Shown here piece after piece: positions 16,158 through 25,097 of a stretch of 64,000 bases of DNA (positions within the stretch are counted from its first letter, which is position 1; each line of letters opens with the position of its first letter). The notes under the pieces were generated by a model. It worked only from the letters and a program-made list of their open reading frames with translations. It was not told the origin of the DNA and made no database searches. The position numbers and the translations under genes are program-made. Origin of the DNA: Streptomyces hiroshimensis (GTDB lineage Bacteria; Actinomycetota; Actinomycetes; Streptomycetales; Streptomycetaceae); assembly GCF_014650335.1 (NCBI RefSeq), contig NZ_BMUT01000022.1, forward strand, positions 21,705 through 85,704. Reading direction: 5' to 3'.

Positions 16158-17450
16158 ATGAGCTCTGCGCACCGCTTCGACCGCGGCCACACCGACGACC
16201 TGATGACCTTCCTCGCCGCCAGCCCCTCCCCGTACCACGCGGTGGCCAACACCGCGGAGCGGCTGGAGAAGGCGGGCTTCCGTCAGGTCGCAGAGACCGA
16301 CGCGTGGGACGGCACGACAGGCGGCAAGTACGTGACGCGCGGTGGCGCGATCATCGCCTGGTACGTGCCGGAGGGCGCGACGCCCGCCACCCCCTTCCGG
16401 ATCGTCGGTGCGCACACCGACTCCCCCAACCTGCGCGTCAAGCCGCTGCCGGACACCGGCTCGGCGGGCTGGCGCCAGGTCGCCGTCGAGCTCTACGGCG
16501 GCACGCTGCTCAACACCTGGCTGGACCGCGACCTCGGCCTCTCCGGCCGGATCACCCTCCGCGACGGCAGCCACCGCCTCGTCAATGTGGACCGCCCGCT
16601 GCTGCGTGTGCCGCAGCTCGCCATCCACCTCGACCGCGGCGTCAACCAGGACGGCCTCAAGCTCGACAAGCAGCGCCACATGACCCCGATCTGGGGCCTC
16701 GGCGAGCCGAGCGAGGGCGATCTGATCCGCTTCGTGGCCGAGGAGACCGAGGTCGCCGCCGAGGACATCACCGGCTGGGACCTGATGGTCCACAGCGTCG
16801 AGCCGCCGGCCTACCTCGGCCGTGACCAGGAGCTCCTCGCCGGCCCGCGCATGGACAACCTGCTGTCCGTGCACGCCGGTACGGCCGCGCTGACCGCCGC
16901 CATCGGCTCCGAAGGGCTGCCGTTCATCCCGGTCCTGGCCGCGTTCGACCACGAGGAGAACGGCAGCCAGTCCGACACCGGCGCCGAGGGCCCGCTGCTG
17001 GGGAACGTGCTGGAACGATCCGTCTTCGCCCGCGGCGGGACGTACGAGGACAAGGCCCGCGCCTTCGCCGGCACGATCTGCCTCTCCTCCGACACCGGCC
17101 ACGCCGTCCACCCCAACTACTCCGAGCGCCACGAGCCCGGCCACCACCCGGTGCCCAACGGCGGCCCGATCCTGAAGGTGAACGTCAACCAGCGCTACGC
17201 CACGGACGGCAGCGGCCGGGCCGTCTTCGCCGCCGCCTGCGAGCGGGCGGGCGTGCCCTGGCAGCACTTCGTCTCCAACAACTCCATGCCCTGCGGCACC
17301 ACCATCGGCCCCATCACCGCGGCCCGGCACGGCATCGCCACCGTCGACATCGGCGTGGCCTGCCTGTCCATGCACTCGGCGCGGGAGCTGTGCGGCGCGG
17401 ACGACCCGTTCCTGCTGGCCGCGGCGCTGACGGCGTTCCTGGAAGGCTGA
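16158..17450 (+). CDS. apeB: M18-family aminopeptidase (aspartyl aminopeptidase type)
   Basis: A 430-residue zinc aminopeptidase of the M18 family that removes N-terminal acidic residues from peptides in the cytoplasm. Recognisable elements are the N-terminal DLMTFLAASPSPYHAVANTA, the metal-binding histidine in VGAHTDSPNLRVK (near residue 90), RMDNLLSVHAG, the acidic AAFDHEENGSQSDTGAEGPL, and the terminal SMPCGTTIGPITAARHGI and DIGVACLSMHSARE. Length matches the family. The start lies 88 bp after the dehydrogenase stop and beyond its terminator, so it has its own promoter. The lipoprotein gene begins 5 bp after its stop, so the two are probably one operon. Confidence 0.93.
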   Translation: MSSAHRFDRGHTDDLMTFLAASPSPYHAVANTAERLEKAGFRQVAETDAWDGTTGGKYVTRGGAIIAWYVPEGATPATPFRIVGAHTDSPNLRVKPLPDTGSAGWRQVAVELYGGTLLNTWLDRDLGLSGRITLRDGSHRLVNVDRPLLRVPQLAIHLDRGVNQDGLKLDKQRHMTPIWGLGEPSEGDLIRFVAEETEVAAEDITGWDLMVHSVEPPAYLGRDQELLAGPRMDNLLSVHAGTAALTAAIGSEGLPFIPVLAAFDHEENGSQSDTGAEGPLLGNVLERSVFARGGTYEDKARAFAGTICLSSDTGHAVHPNYSERHEPGHHPVPNGGPILKVNVNQRYATDGSGRAVFAAACERAGVPWQHFVSNNSMPCGTTIGPITAARHGIATVDIGVACLSMHSARELCGADDPFLLAAALTAFLEG

Positions 17451-17455
17451 GTTCC

Positions 17456-18103
17456 ATGCAACACGGACGTACGCTGCGCCTCGCGGGCGCGGCGCTGGCC
17501 TTCGCCGCCGCCTTCACCCTCACGGCCTGCGGCAGCAACGGTGACGGCGACGGCGCGAAGAAGGACGGCAAGGACGACAAGGGCACGCAGGCGGCCGGTG
17601 CTTCGACGGCGGGCGCTTCGGCCGGCGCCGAAGAACCCGCCGAGGACGAGCCCGCGGCGGACGACAACAAGCCGCAGGACAAGGGCGACGCCTGCGGCCC
17701 GGGCGACCTGAAGGTCGAGGCGAAGAAGGCACAGGGCGGCCGTCTCCTGCTGGTGGCGACGAACACCGGCGGGAAGCCGTGCACCGCCTACGGCTTCCCG
17801 TTCCTGCGCTTCGACCAGGACCAGGCGACGGCGGGCGTCGGCGAGGAGACCAAGCCGAAGGCGCCGGTGAAGGTCGCGCCCGGGAAGGCGGCGTACGCGG
17901 GCGTCACGCCCACCGCGGCGGACGGTTCGGGCGGCCCCGGCCGCGACGTCAAGAAGCTGTCGGTCACCTTCCAGACGCAGGGCGGCGACCCTCTGCAGGG
18001 CGACCCCGCGGCACCCGCCCTGCCGGGCGGCTCCCTGCACGTCGACGACCAGGCCCGCGCCACGTACTGGGTGGGCGACGAGGCCGCCGCGCTCCGCGGT
18101 TAG
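17456..18103 (+). CDS. DUF4232-type lipoprotein
   Basis: A 215-residue exported lipoprotein. The signal sequence LRLAGAALAFAAAFTLTACG ends in a lipobox (LTAC, Cys about residue 24). A long linker rich in Gly, Asp, Lys and Ala follows (about 25-85). The C-terminal domain, with CGPGDLKVEAKK, VATNTGGKPCTAYGFPFLRF and APGKAAYAGVTP, matches DUF4232, a beta-sandwich of unknown function common in Streptomyces. The two cysteines in the domain may form a disulfide. The start sits 5 bp after the aminopeptidase stop. Confidence 0.88.
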   Translation: MQHGRTLRLAGAALAFAAAFTLTACGSNGDGDGAKKDGKDDKGTQAAGASTAGASAGAEEPAEDEPAADDNKPQDKGDACGPGDLKVEAKKAQGGRLLLVATNTGGKPCTAYGFPFLRFDQDQATAGVGEETKPKAPVKVAPGKAAYAGVTPTAADGSGGPGRDVKKLSVTFQTQGGDPLQGDPAAPALPGGSLHVDDQARATYWVGDEAAALRG

Positions 18104-18128
18104 CAGGCTCTCCGAGCACGCCCGGTCC

Positions 18129-18155
18129 GGCACCACCGGATTCCCCGGTGGTGCC
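18129..18155 (+). terminator. Terminator after the lipoprotein gene
   Basis: A perfect 11-bp stem (GGCACCACCGG with CCGGTGGTGCC) with a 5-nt loop, between convergent genes. Confidence 0.8.
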
Positions 18156-18202
18156 CCGGGCCTGGTGGCCCCGCGGGAACGGCCGTCAGCCGTCCAGGCC
18201 CG

Positions 18203-20041
18203 TCAGCCGTCCAGGCCCGCGAGGACCAGCGGCAGCCGGTCCGCGCCGCCCGCGACGATCCGCACCGGGACGCCCCAGTCCTGCTGGTGCATGTGGCACG
18301 CCGGGTACTCGTTCTCCGGGTCGTCGTCGCAGGACGCCGCCATCGCGGAGACGTGCAGCACGCCTTCCGTCACGGACCCGTCCAGCACCAGGTCCCGGCC
18401 GAGGTCCGTGCCCTGCCCCGAACCCTCCGCGAGGAGCTCGGGCGGGGTGGAGCTGACGAGCAGGCGCGTGGAGGGCCCGTAGCGCGTGTCGAGCTTCTGG
18501 CCCGCCGGGGCCTGGAAGACGACGTCCAGCCGCAGCCGCCCGGGCGCGACGTCGGTGGCGGCCCGCTGCGTGCGGTGCGCCACGGACTCGACCCGTACGG
18601 CCTCCTCGGGCAGGCGCAGCCGGGTCAGCCGGTGCCGGGCGGACTCCACGACGACGATGTCGTCGCCCGCGAGCACGGCGGCGGAGGGCTCCCGCAGGTC
18701 GGTCGCCAGCGTCGTGACCTCGCCGGTCGCGGGGTCGTAGCGGCGCAGGGCGTGGTTGTAGGTGTCGGAGACGGCCACGGAGCCGTCCGGCAGGGCGGTG
18801 ACGCCGAGGGGGTGCTGGAAGAGCGCCTGCCCGGCCTCGCCGTCCCGGTGGCCGAAGTCGAAGAGGCCGGTGCCGGCGGCGGTACGGACGACGAATCCGT
18901 CCCCGTTCCCGTTCCCGTCTCCGTCCCCGTCGCGCTCGATGTACCGCAGCGCGGACGTCTCGGAGTCGGCGACCCACAGCCGGTCCCCGGCCGCGGCGAG
19001 CCCCGACGGCTGGGCGAACCAGGCCTCGCGCGCGGGGCCGTCGACAAGCCCCTCGTTGGTCGTGCCGGCCGCGACCTCGACGGTGCCGCTCTGCGGGTCG
19101 TACGTCCACAGCTGGTGCACGCCGGCCATGGCGATCCACAGCCGGTCGGCGAACCAGGCGACGTCCCAGGGGGAGGACAGGGAGACCTCGCGGGCGGGGC
19201 CGGAGGTGGGCTGTCCCTGCATCCACTGGCGCCCGGTGCCGGCGATGGTCTCGACGGCGCCCGTCTGCAGGTCGTACGTCCGCAGGGCGTGGTTGACGGT
19301 GTCGGCGACGACGACCTTGCCGCCGCCGGATTCGCCGCCCGGCAGGAGCGCGAGGCCCTGCGGCTCGCTGAAGGAGTCGGCGCCGAAGCCGCGCTCGCCG
19401 CTGCCGATGCGGCGGACGACGCTCTCGCCGTCGGCGGCCAGCTCGACCAGCTGGTGGCGCGTGGAGTCGGAGACGAGGAAGCCGCCGCCGGGCAGCACGA
19501 CGGCCTTGCCCGGGAAGCGCAGGTCGGTGGCGACGGGCTCGGGGGCGACGTACGGGCCGTCGCCGCGGCGCAGCGTCCCCTTGGCCGCGTGCTCGGCCTC
19601 CAGCTCCTCTACGAGCTTCTCCAGGGCGTGCGCGTGGCCCTCACCCGCGTGCTGGGCGACGACGTAGCCCTCGGGGTCGATCACCACGAGCGTGGGCCAG
19701 GCGCGCACGGCGTACTGCTTCCACGTGGCCAGCTCGGGGTCGTCGAGAACGGGGTGGTGCACCTCGTAGCGTTCGACGGCGTCGACAACGGCCTGGTGCT
19801 CGGCCTCGTGCACGAACTTCGGCGAGTGCACACCGATGATCACCACGGTGTCGCGGTGCTTCTCCTCCAGCTCCCGCAGCTCGTCCAGCACGTGCAGGCA
19901 GTTCACGCAGCAGAACGTCCAGAAGTCGAGGATGACGATGCGTCCTCGCAGGTCGGCGAGGGAAAGGTCGGTGTTGCCGGTGTTCAGCCAGCCGCCCTTG
20001 CCGATCAGTTCGGGGGCGCGGACGCGTGCGCGGTGTGCCAT
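18203..20041 (-). CDS. Thioredoxin-like protein with NHL beta-propeller
   Basis: About 612 residues. The N-terminal thioredoxin-like domain (to about 165) has FWTFCCVNCLHVLDEL, a CxxC preceded by another cysteine, and AWPTLVVIDPEGYVV. Several NHL-type repeats then form a beta-propeller (FLVSDSTRHQLVELA, VVVADTVNHALRTYD, VAVSDTYNHALRRYD). A C-terminal domain of about 120 residues contains CDDDPENEYPACHMHQQDWG. No signal peptide is evident. The family resembles the cytosolic part of NHLRC2, and redox function is inferred from the motif. The start at ATG 20041 follows TTGGATGG; ATGs at 20056 and 20059 are alternatives. Near the stop, a 17-bp direct duplication (18183-18199 / 18200-18216) contains the stop codon twice. 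Confidence 0.88.
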   Translation of the reverse strand: MAHRARVRAPELIGKGGWLNTGNTDLSLADLRGRIVILDFWTFCCVNCLHVLDELRELEEKHRDTVVIIGVHSPKFVHEAEHQAVVDAVERYEVHHPVLDDPELATWKQYAVRAWPTLVVIDPEGYVVAQHAGEGHAHALEKLVEELEAEHAAKGTLRRGDGPYVAPEPVATDLRFPGKAVVLPGGGFLVSDSTRHQLVELAADGESVVRRIGSGERGFGADSFSEPQGLALLPGGESGGGKVVVADTVNHALRTYDLQTGAVETIAGTGRQWMQGQPTSGPAREVSLSSPWDVAWFADRLWIAMAGVHQLWTYDPQSGTVEVAAGTTNEGLVDGPAREAWFAQPSGLAAAGDRLWVADSETSALRYIERDGDGDGNGNGDGFVVRTAAGTGLFDFGHRDGEAGQALFQHPLGVTALPDGSVAVSDTYNHALRRYDPATGEVTTLATDLREPSAAVLAGDDIVVVESARHRLTRLRLPEEAVRVESVAHRTQRAATDVAPGRLRLDVVFQAPAGQKLDTRYGPSTRLLVSSTPPELLAEGSGQGTDLGRDLVLDGSVTEGVLHVSAMAASCDDDPENEYPACHMHQQDWGVPVRIVAGGADRLPLVLAGLDG

Positions 20042-20151
20042 GCAACCATCCAACATCATGGATGCGCGTCCGCATTCCCCCGTCCGGGGTGCGGGCATGA
20101 TCGCCACACGGACTTAACGTCCCGGGACCCTCTTACCGTCCCAAGGCCCTC

Positions 20152-20931
20152 TTAACGTCCCAGCACCCTGTCCTTCAGTGCCGGGAACTCCTCGCGGACC
20201 TTCGCGACCCTCGCCGGGTCGAGGTCCACGGTGAGGACCTCCTCGCCGGGGCCCGCCTCCGCGAGGGTCTCGCCCCAGGGGTCGAAGACGACGCTGTGGC
20301 CGGCCTGCTCCACGCCCGCGTGGGTGCCCGCCGTGCCGCAGGCCAGGACGTAGGACTGGTTCTCGACCGCCCGCGCGCGGGCCAGCAGCGTCCAGTGCGC
20401 GCGCCGCTTCGCGGGCCAGCCGGCCGGGATGACGAAGGTCTGCGCCCCGGCGTCGACCAGGGCCCGGAACAGCTCGGGGAAGCGCAGGTCGTAGCAGGTG
20501 GCGAGGCCGAGCGTGGTGTCCGGGAGGGGGGCGGTGACGGGCTCCGTGCCGGCGGTCATCAGGACGGCCTCGCCCTTGTCGAAGCCGAAGCGGTGGATCT
20601 TCCGGTACGTGCGGGCGAGTTCACCGGAGGGCGAGAAGACGAGAGAGGTGTTGCAGAGCGCCCCATCGAGAGCCTTTTCAACGATGGAACCGGCGTGCAG
20701 CCAGACACCCGCATCGCGCGCTGCATCGGACATCGCGCGGGCCGTTGGGCCGTCCAACGGTTCCGCTGCGGCGGCGAACGACTCGAAGGCGAACGCCCCG
20801 ACGTGCCACAGCTCCGGCAGGACGACGAGATCGCTGCCGGCCTGCTCCTGTACGAGCGCGGCGGCACGGGCGCGCCGTTCGGCGACCGGCTCCTGCGGAT
20901 CGACGTTTATCTGAATCAGGGAAGCGCGCAC
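20152..20931 (-). CDS. Carbon-nitrogen hydrolase (nitrilase superfamily)
   Basis: A 259-residue enzyme with the full Glu-Lys-Cys triad: Glu40 in LPELWH, Lys111 in YRKIHRF and Cys146 in ATCYDLRFPE. The family hydrolyses C-N bonds of amides or nitriles; members of this length are often omega-amidases or related deaminated-metabolite repair enzymes, which is the likeliest role, but the substrate cannot be read from sequence. The GTG at 20931 gives the common VRASLIQI start behind GGTGGG. It is divergent from the gene at 21055, with 123 bp between them. Confidence 0.92.
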   Translation of the reverse strand: MRASLIQINVDPQEPVAERRARAAALVQEQAGSDLVVLPELWHVGAFAFESFAAAAEPLDGPTARAMSDAARDAGVWLHAGSIVEKALDGALCNTSLVFSPSGELARTYRKIHRFGFDKGEAVLMTAGTEPVTAPLPDTTLGLATCYDLRFPELFRALVDAGAQTFVIPAGWPAKRRAHWTLLARARAVENQSYVLACGTAGTHAGVEQAGHSVVFDPWGETLAEAGPGEEVLTVDLDPARVAKVREEFPALKDRVLGR

Positions 20932-21054
20932 AGTACCCACCACTCTCAGCACACGAAACCTCTGCCGGGTCGCCCGTGCGCAGCGTAACTTAACTGCAGA
21001 GCACCCAGACAGCACTTGCCCCGCACCCGCTGCCCAGCACGCCCGAGGGATCAC

Positions 21055-21885
21055 GTGACCGTCCACCCGAATCTTCAGCCGGCCATCGACGCCTGGACCC
21101 ACTCCATCGAAGCGATCAACGACCTGGTCAAAACGCTCGCCGAGAGCGACTGGAACCGGGCCACCGAGTGCCCCGGCTGGTCGGTGCGCGACGTCGTCTC
21201 GCACGTCATCGGCGTGGAGACCGAAATGCTGGGCGAGCCGCGGCCGATGCACACGCTGCCGCGCGACCTCTTCCACGTCACCGACGAGTTCTCCCGCTAC
21301 AACGAGGTGCAGGTCGACGTGCGGCGCTGCCACACCGCCCTGGAGATGACCTCCGAGCTGGAGCTCGTCATCATCCGCCGCTCCCGGCAGCTGCGCAACG
21401 AATCGCGCGGGCCGCAGACGGCGATCCGCTGGCCGCTGGGCTCGGGCAACGAACAGCCCCTCGAACGCGCCCTGGTGGTACGGGCCTTCGACGTATGGAC
21501 GCACGAGCAGGACCTGCGGCGCGCCCTCGGCATGCCCGGCAACCTCGACTCGCCCGCGGCCGTCATCTGCCGTGACTTCCTGCTGGGCGCCCTGCCGAAG
21601 GTCGTGGCCAAGGATGCCGGCGCGCCGCCGGGATCCGCGGTCGCCTTCGACGTGCACGGCCCGCTGGAGTTCCTGCGGACCGTGCGCGTCGACCCGCAGG
21701 GCCGCGGGAGGATCGACAGCAGCGTGTCGCTGGGGCCGACGGTCACGCTCGGGATGGACTGGGAGACGTACGCCCGGCTGGCGTGCGGCCGGGTGCATCC
21801 GGAGGCGGCGCTGGGGCGGGTCAAGGTGGAGGGCGACGCCGGGCTCGCGGAGGCGATCCTCCGCGAGTTCGCGATCACGCCGTAG
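21055..21885 (+). CDS. Maleylpyruvate isomerase-family mycothiol-dependent protein
   Basis: A 276-residue protein. The N-terminal MDMPI-type DinB-like four-helix bundle (about 1-160) has ATECPGWSVRDVVSHVIGVE and FDVWTHEQDLRRAL; the conserved histidines of those two motifs would form the metal site. A smaller C-terminal domain follows (VAFDVHGPLEFLRTV). Members isomerise or transfer using mycothiol in actinobacteria. The substrate here is unknown, as no gentisate or aromatic-cleavage genes are adjacent. The GTG at 21055 follows CGAGGGATCAC. Confidence 0.88.
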   Translation: MTVHPNLQPAIDAWTHSIEAINDLVKTLAESDWNRATECPGWSVRDVVSHVIGVETEMLGEPRPMHTLPRDLFHVTDEFSRYNEVQVDVRRCHTALEMTSELELVIIRRSRQLRNESRGPQTAIRWPLGSGNEQPLERALVVRAFDVWTHEQDLRRALGMPGNLDSPAAVICRDFLLGALPKVVAKDAGAPPGSAVAFDVHGPLEFLRTVRVDPQGRGRIDSSVSLGPTVTLGMDWETYARLACGRVHPEAALGRVKVEGDAGLAEAILREFAITP

Positions 21886-21908
21886 CCGGCGCTTCCGCCC
21901 GGCCCCGC

Positions 21909-23213
21909 TCACGCCGGTACGTGCACCGTCTCCACTCTCGACGCCACGATCCGCTCGCGCTCACGCTGCTGCGCCCGCGTCCGCAGCCGCAGGATCTGCG
22001 ACAGCCCCAGCGCCTCCAGGACGAAGACGGAGGCGAACGCGATCCGGTAGTCGTCCCCGGTCGCGTCCAGCAGCACGCCCACGGCCAGCAGCGTCGTCAT
22101 CGAGGCGACGAAGCCGCCCATGTTGACGATGCCGGAGGCGGTGCCCTGGCGCTCGGGCGGGTTGGCGGGGCGGGCGAAGTCGAAGCCGATCATCGAGGCG
22201 GGGCCGCACGCGCCGAGCACGAGACACTCGGTCACCAGCAGCCACATGGGCGCGTGCCCGCCGGGCCAGCCGGTCACCGCCGCCCACAGCAGCGCCGTCG
22301 CGGCGACGGTGCCGAGCGCGAGCGGCAGCCGGGCCGCGTGGTGGCGGGCGATGATCTGCCCGTAGACCAGCCCGACGGCCATGTTGGAGAGCACGACGGT
22401 CGTCAGCAGCAGCCCCGCGGTCTCCCGGGACAGGCCCTGCGCCTCGACGAGGAACGGCATGCCCCACAGCAGCAGGAAGACCATCGCCGGGAACTGCGTC
22501 GTGAAGTGCACCCACATGCCGAGCCGGGTGCCGGGCTCCCGCCAGGCCCGGACGACCTGCCGCCGGACGAAGCCCTTGCCGCCGGTCTGCTCGCTCGCCG
22601 GCGGCTCGTGGCCCTCCGGGTGGTCCTTCAGGAACAGCAGCATCAGGACGAGGACGAACACCCCCGCGGCCGCGCTGCCGCCGAAGGTGGCGGTCCAGCC
22701 GGCGCCGTGCAGCAGCCGGGCCAGGAGCATCGTGGAGACGAGGTTGCCCGCCATGCCGAAGAGCGCCGCGACCTGCGCGATCATCGGGCCGCGGCGGGCG
22801 GGGAACCAGCGGGCGCCCAGCCGCAGCACGCTGATGAACGTCATCGCATCGCCGCAGCCGAGCAGGGCCCGGCTGGCCAGGGCCGTCTCGTACGAGTGGG
22901 AGAGCGCGAAGGCGAGCTGCCCGGTGGTGAAGAGCACGGCGCCCAGGGCCAGCACCTTCTTGGTGCCCAGCCGGTCGACCAGCAGGCCGACGGGTATCTG
23001 CATGCCCGCGTACACGAGCAGCTGGAGTATGGAGAAGGTGGACAGCGCGGAGGCGTTGATGTGGAAGCGCTCGGCGGCGTCGATCCCGGCCACGCCGAGG
23101 CTGGTGCGGAAGATGATCGCGACGAAGTAGACCCCGACGCCGATCCCCCAGACGGCGGCCGCGCGCCGTCCGCCGGGTGGGTCTCCGGGCAGCACTGCGG
23201 CCCCCTGGCTCAT
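21909..23213 (-). CDS. MFS transporter
   Basis: A 434-residue major facilitator with about 12 hydrophobic segments (for example VWGIGVGVYFVAIIF, VLALGAVLFTTGQLAF, MWLLVTECLVLGACGPA). The signature GLLVDRLGTKKVL lies between helices 2 and 3. The hydrophilic centre (DHPEGHEPPASEQTGGKGF) separates the two halves. The cytoplasmic N- and C-termini are short. Substrate unknown. A GntR regulator gene ends 53 bp upstream in the same direction, so it is the likely controller and the two probably share a transcript. The 53-bp gap contains three imperfect copies of CGTTCATCG. Confidence 0.92.
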   Translation of the reverse strand: MSQGAAVLPGDPPGGRRAAAVWGIGVGVYFVAIIFRTSLGVAGIDAAERFHINASALSTFSILQLLVYAGMQIPVGLLVDRLGTKKVLALGAVLFTTGQLAFALSHSYETALASRALLGCGDAMTFISVLRLGARWFPARRGPMIAQVAALFGMAGNLVSTMLLARLLHGAGWTATFGGSAAAGVFVLVLMLLFLKDHPEGHEPPASEQTGGKGFVRRQVVRAWREPGTRLGMWVHFTTQFPAMVFLLLWGMPFLVEAQGLSRETAGLLLTTVVLSNMAVGLVYGQIIARHHAARLPLALGTVAATALLWAAVTGWPGGHAPMWLLVTECLVLGACGPASMIGFDFARPANPPERQGTASGIVNMGGFVASMTTLLAVGVLLDATGDDYRIAFASVFVLEALGLSQILRLRTRAQQRERERIVASRVETVHVPA

Positions 23214-23266
23214 CGGTTCTCCCCCCGCTCGTTCATCGCATCCACCCGTTCATCGGACCCACTCGT

Positions 23267-23941
23267 TCATCGGATCTCGCCCTGCGCCAGGTTGCGCACC
23301 CAGCTCACGTGCTGGTCGATGACGGCGACGGCGCCCTCGGCGTCACCGGCGCGCAGCGCATCGAGGATCTCGGTGTGCTCGGCGTGGTTCTTGGCGATGC
23401 GGTCGGGGTGGGCGTGCATCACGGCGACGCCCATCCGCAGCTGCCTGTCGCGCAGCTGGTCGTAGAGCCGGGAGAGGATCTGGTTGCCGGCGCTGCGCAC
23501 GATCTCGGCGTGGAAGGCGCGGTCGCTGACGGAGACCGCGGCCAGGTCGCCCGCGGCGGCCTGGCGTCCCATGTCCTCCAGCAGCTCCTCCAGGCGGCCG
23601 ATGAGCACCGGGGAGGCGGGCACGGCCTTGGCCGCCGCGTACTTCTCCACCAGCAGCCGGGTCTCGACCACGTCCGCGATCTCCTGCGCGGAGACGGGCA
23701 GGACGAGGGCGCCCTTCTTCGGATAGAGCTTGAGCAGCCCCTCGGCCTCCAGCCGCAGCAGCGCCTCGCGCACCGGGGTGCGCGACACCCCGACGGCCTC
23801 GGCGAGATCTCCCTCGGTGAGCAGCGTGCCGCCTTCGTAGCGGCGGTGCAGGACGGCTTCCTTGATGTGCGTGTAGACGCGCTCGGCGGCAGGCGGCTGC
23901 TTGATCACGGGCTTGATCGTCGCGGGGGGAGCTGTTGGCAT
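23267..23941 (-). CDS. GntR-family (FCD) transcriptional regulator
   Basis: A 224-residue regulator. The winged helix-turn-helix is at about 20-85 (AERVYTHIKEAVLHRRYEGG, then SRTPVREALLRLEAEGLLKL). The C-terminal FCD domain, an all-helical metabolite-binding domain, contains the metal-type residues in ADVVETRLLVEKYA, DRAFHAEIV, KNHAEHTEI and DQHVSW. Ligands are typically small carboxylates. The ATG at 23941 is used, with GTG 23947 possible. The promoter patch has ATACAACATACATAC (23955-23969), which is AT-rich and partly repeated, fitting an auto-operator. The downstream MFS gene is the probable target. Confidence 0.92.
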   Translation of the reverse strand: MPTAPPATIKPVIKQPPAAERVYTHIKEAVLHRRYEGGTLLTEGDLAEAVGVSRTPVREALLRLEAEGLLKLYPKKGALVLPVSAQEIADVVETRLLVEKYAAAKAVPASPVLIGRLEELLEDMGRQAAAGDLAAVSVSDRAFHAEIVRSAGNQILSRLYDQLRDRQLRMGVAVMHAHPDRIAKNHAEHTEILDALRAGDAEGAVAVIDQHVSWVRNLAQGEIR

Positions 23942-24012
23942 GCGCACAGCTTAGATACAACATACATACGCAGAAAGAGGGAGTCCGAGGTCCGGACAGG
24001 GAGCGTCTCGCG

Positions 24013-24843
24013 CTACGGCGCCGTCCAGCCGTCCACGGGCGTGATGAAGACGAACCTCAGGTCGGGACGCTGTATCGGCAGCAGCACATGAGTCGTCACG
24101 CGTACCTCGTGCCCGCCGTGGAACGGCAGCCGCAGCCGGAAGACATCGCCGTCGCGGTGCTCGACCACGTCGTGCTCCTCGGCCCAGATGCGCCGGCAGT
24201 CGGCGTCCGCGTCGAGGATGTCGCGGACGAGCGTGCGCAGTCCGGCGTCGGCGGGGTTGCTGTTGGCGGCGACGCGCAGCATGGCGAGGTACGTACGGGC
24301 ACAGGCGTCCTCCCAGTCGAGCATCTGCTCGCGGGCCTCGGGATCGAGCAGCGCCCAGCGCATGAGATTGGCGCCGGGCCGGCGCACCCAGGGAAACCAC
24401 TCCGCCATGAGGGAATTCGCCGCGACGATATTCCAGGCCACATCGGAGAGATAGGCGGGATAGGACACCTGCTGTTCCAGCAGGACTCTGACGCCATGCG
24501 GCAGATCGCCCGCATCGCCCGGTTCGCCGGAGATTCCGCCGGGCGGCCGCCGGCCGCACACGGCGAGAAAGAGCGTGAGCGTCTCGGCCTCGCTCAGCCG
24601 CAGTGCGCGGGCGACCCGGAGCAGGAAATTCTCGGAGAAGTCCTGCCGGCGGCCGGCCTCCAGCGCGCGGTACCAGCCCTCGCTCACGCCGGTGAGCCGG
24701 GCCACGTGGGCCTGGGAGAGGCGGCGTCCGGGGCGGGGGAAGACACCGCGCAGCTCGGGGACGGTGCGTGCGTCCACACGGGCCCGCCAGGCGCGGAGAA
24801 GACGGCTGATGGATTCACCGTCCACGTGGTCGGCGCCGTCCAC
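24013..24843 (-). CDS. XRE regulator with MmyB-like ligand-binding domain
   Basis: A 276-residue protein. The HTH is at about 40-85 (LSQAHVARLTGVSEGWYRAL). The MmyB-type domain follows, with PAYLSDVAWNIVAANSLMAE, WFPW, NLMRWALLDPEAREQM and the terminal FRLRLPFHGGHEVRVTTHVL. The domain has a PAS-like fold; members are reported near dehydrogenase genes and often autoregulate. The GTG at 24843 follows GGAGGACGC. The promoter region contains a perfect 19-bp palindrome at 24857 that would let the protein, or another factor, block RNA polymerase. The ligand is unknown. Confidence 0.88.
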   Translation of the reverse strand: MDGADHVDGESISRLLRAWRARVDARTVPELRGVFPRPGRRLSQAHVARLTGVSEGWYRALEAGRRQDFSENFLLRVARALRLSEAETLTLFLAVCGRRPPGGISGEPGDAGDLPHGVRVLLEQQVSYPAYLSDVAWNIVAANSLMAEWFPWVRRPGANLMRWALLDPEAREQMLDWEDACARTYLAMLRVAANSNPADAGLRTLVRDILDADADCRRIWAEEHDVVEHRDGDVFRLRLPFHGGHEVRVTTHVLLPIQRPDLRFVFITPVDGWTAP

Positions 24844-24856
24844 GCGTCCTCCAATT

Positions 24857-24875
24857 CCGACACTGCAAGTGTCGG
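24857..24875. promoter_or_regulatory. Perfect operator palindrome in the MmyB-type regulator promoter
   Basis: CCGACACT GCA AGTGTCGG, a perfect 8-3-8 dyad. On the minus strand it begins 1-2 bp inside a TTGACC hexamer (24874-24879), a plausible -35, and runs to the AATTGG that precedes the GGAGGACGC ribosome site. The site lies 13 bp upstream of the GTG start. Autorepression is the simplest reading. Confidence 0.75.
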
Positions 24876-24961
24876 TCAATCTTAAGTAAATTGCCCCGCA
24901 CGGGCTATTCCAGCTGCTGACCTGGGTGGGATTCCCGAGGCCGCTCCGCATGACGGCAGCT

Positions 24962-25020
24962 GGCCCGGACGCCGCTCTCTCTCCTCGCTGGAGGGGGGTG
25001 AGGAGGGAAGCGTCCGGGCC
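24962..25020 (+). terminator. Intrinsic terminator with U-tract reading rightward
   Basis: An 11-bp perfect stem (GGCCCGGACGC with GCGTCCGGGCC) closed over a 37-nt loop holding an inner CTCC/GGAG stem, followed by TTTTGTCGTTT. The U-tract is on the plus strand, but no plus-strand gene precedes it, which points to an unannotated rightward transcript. Read the other way it may still stop the bkd operon. Confidence 0.7.
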
Positions 25021-25097
25021 TTTTGTCGTTTCCTATTCAACTATTGGTTACAGCACCGGTTTGTTCCGGCGCCGGTCCATTGCCATCCGGCACCGGT

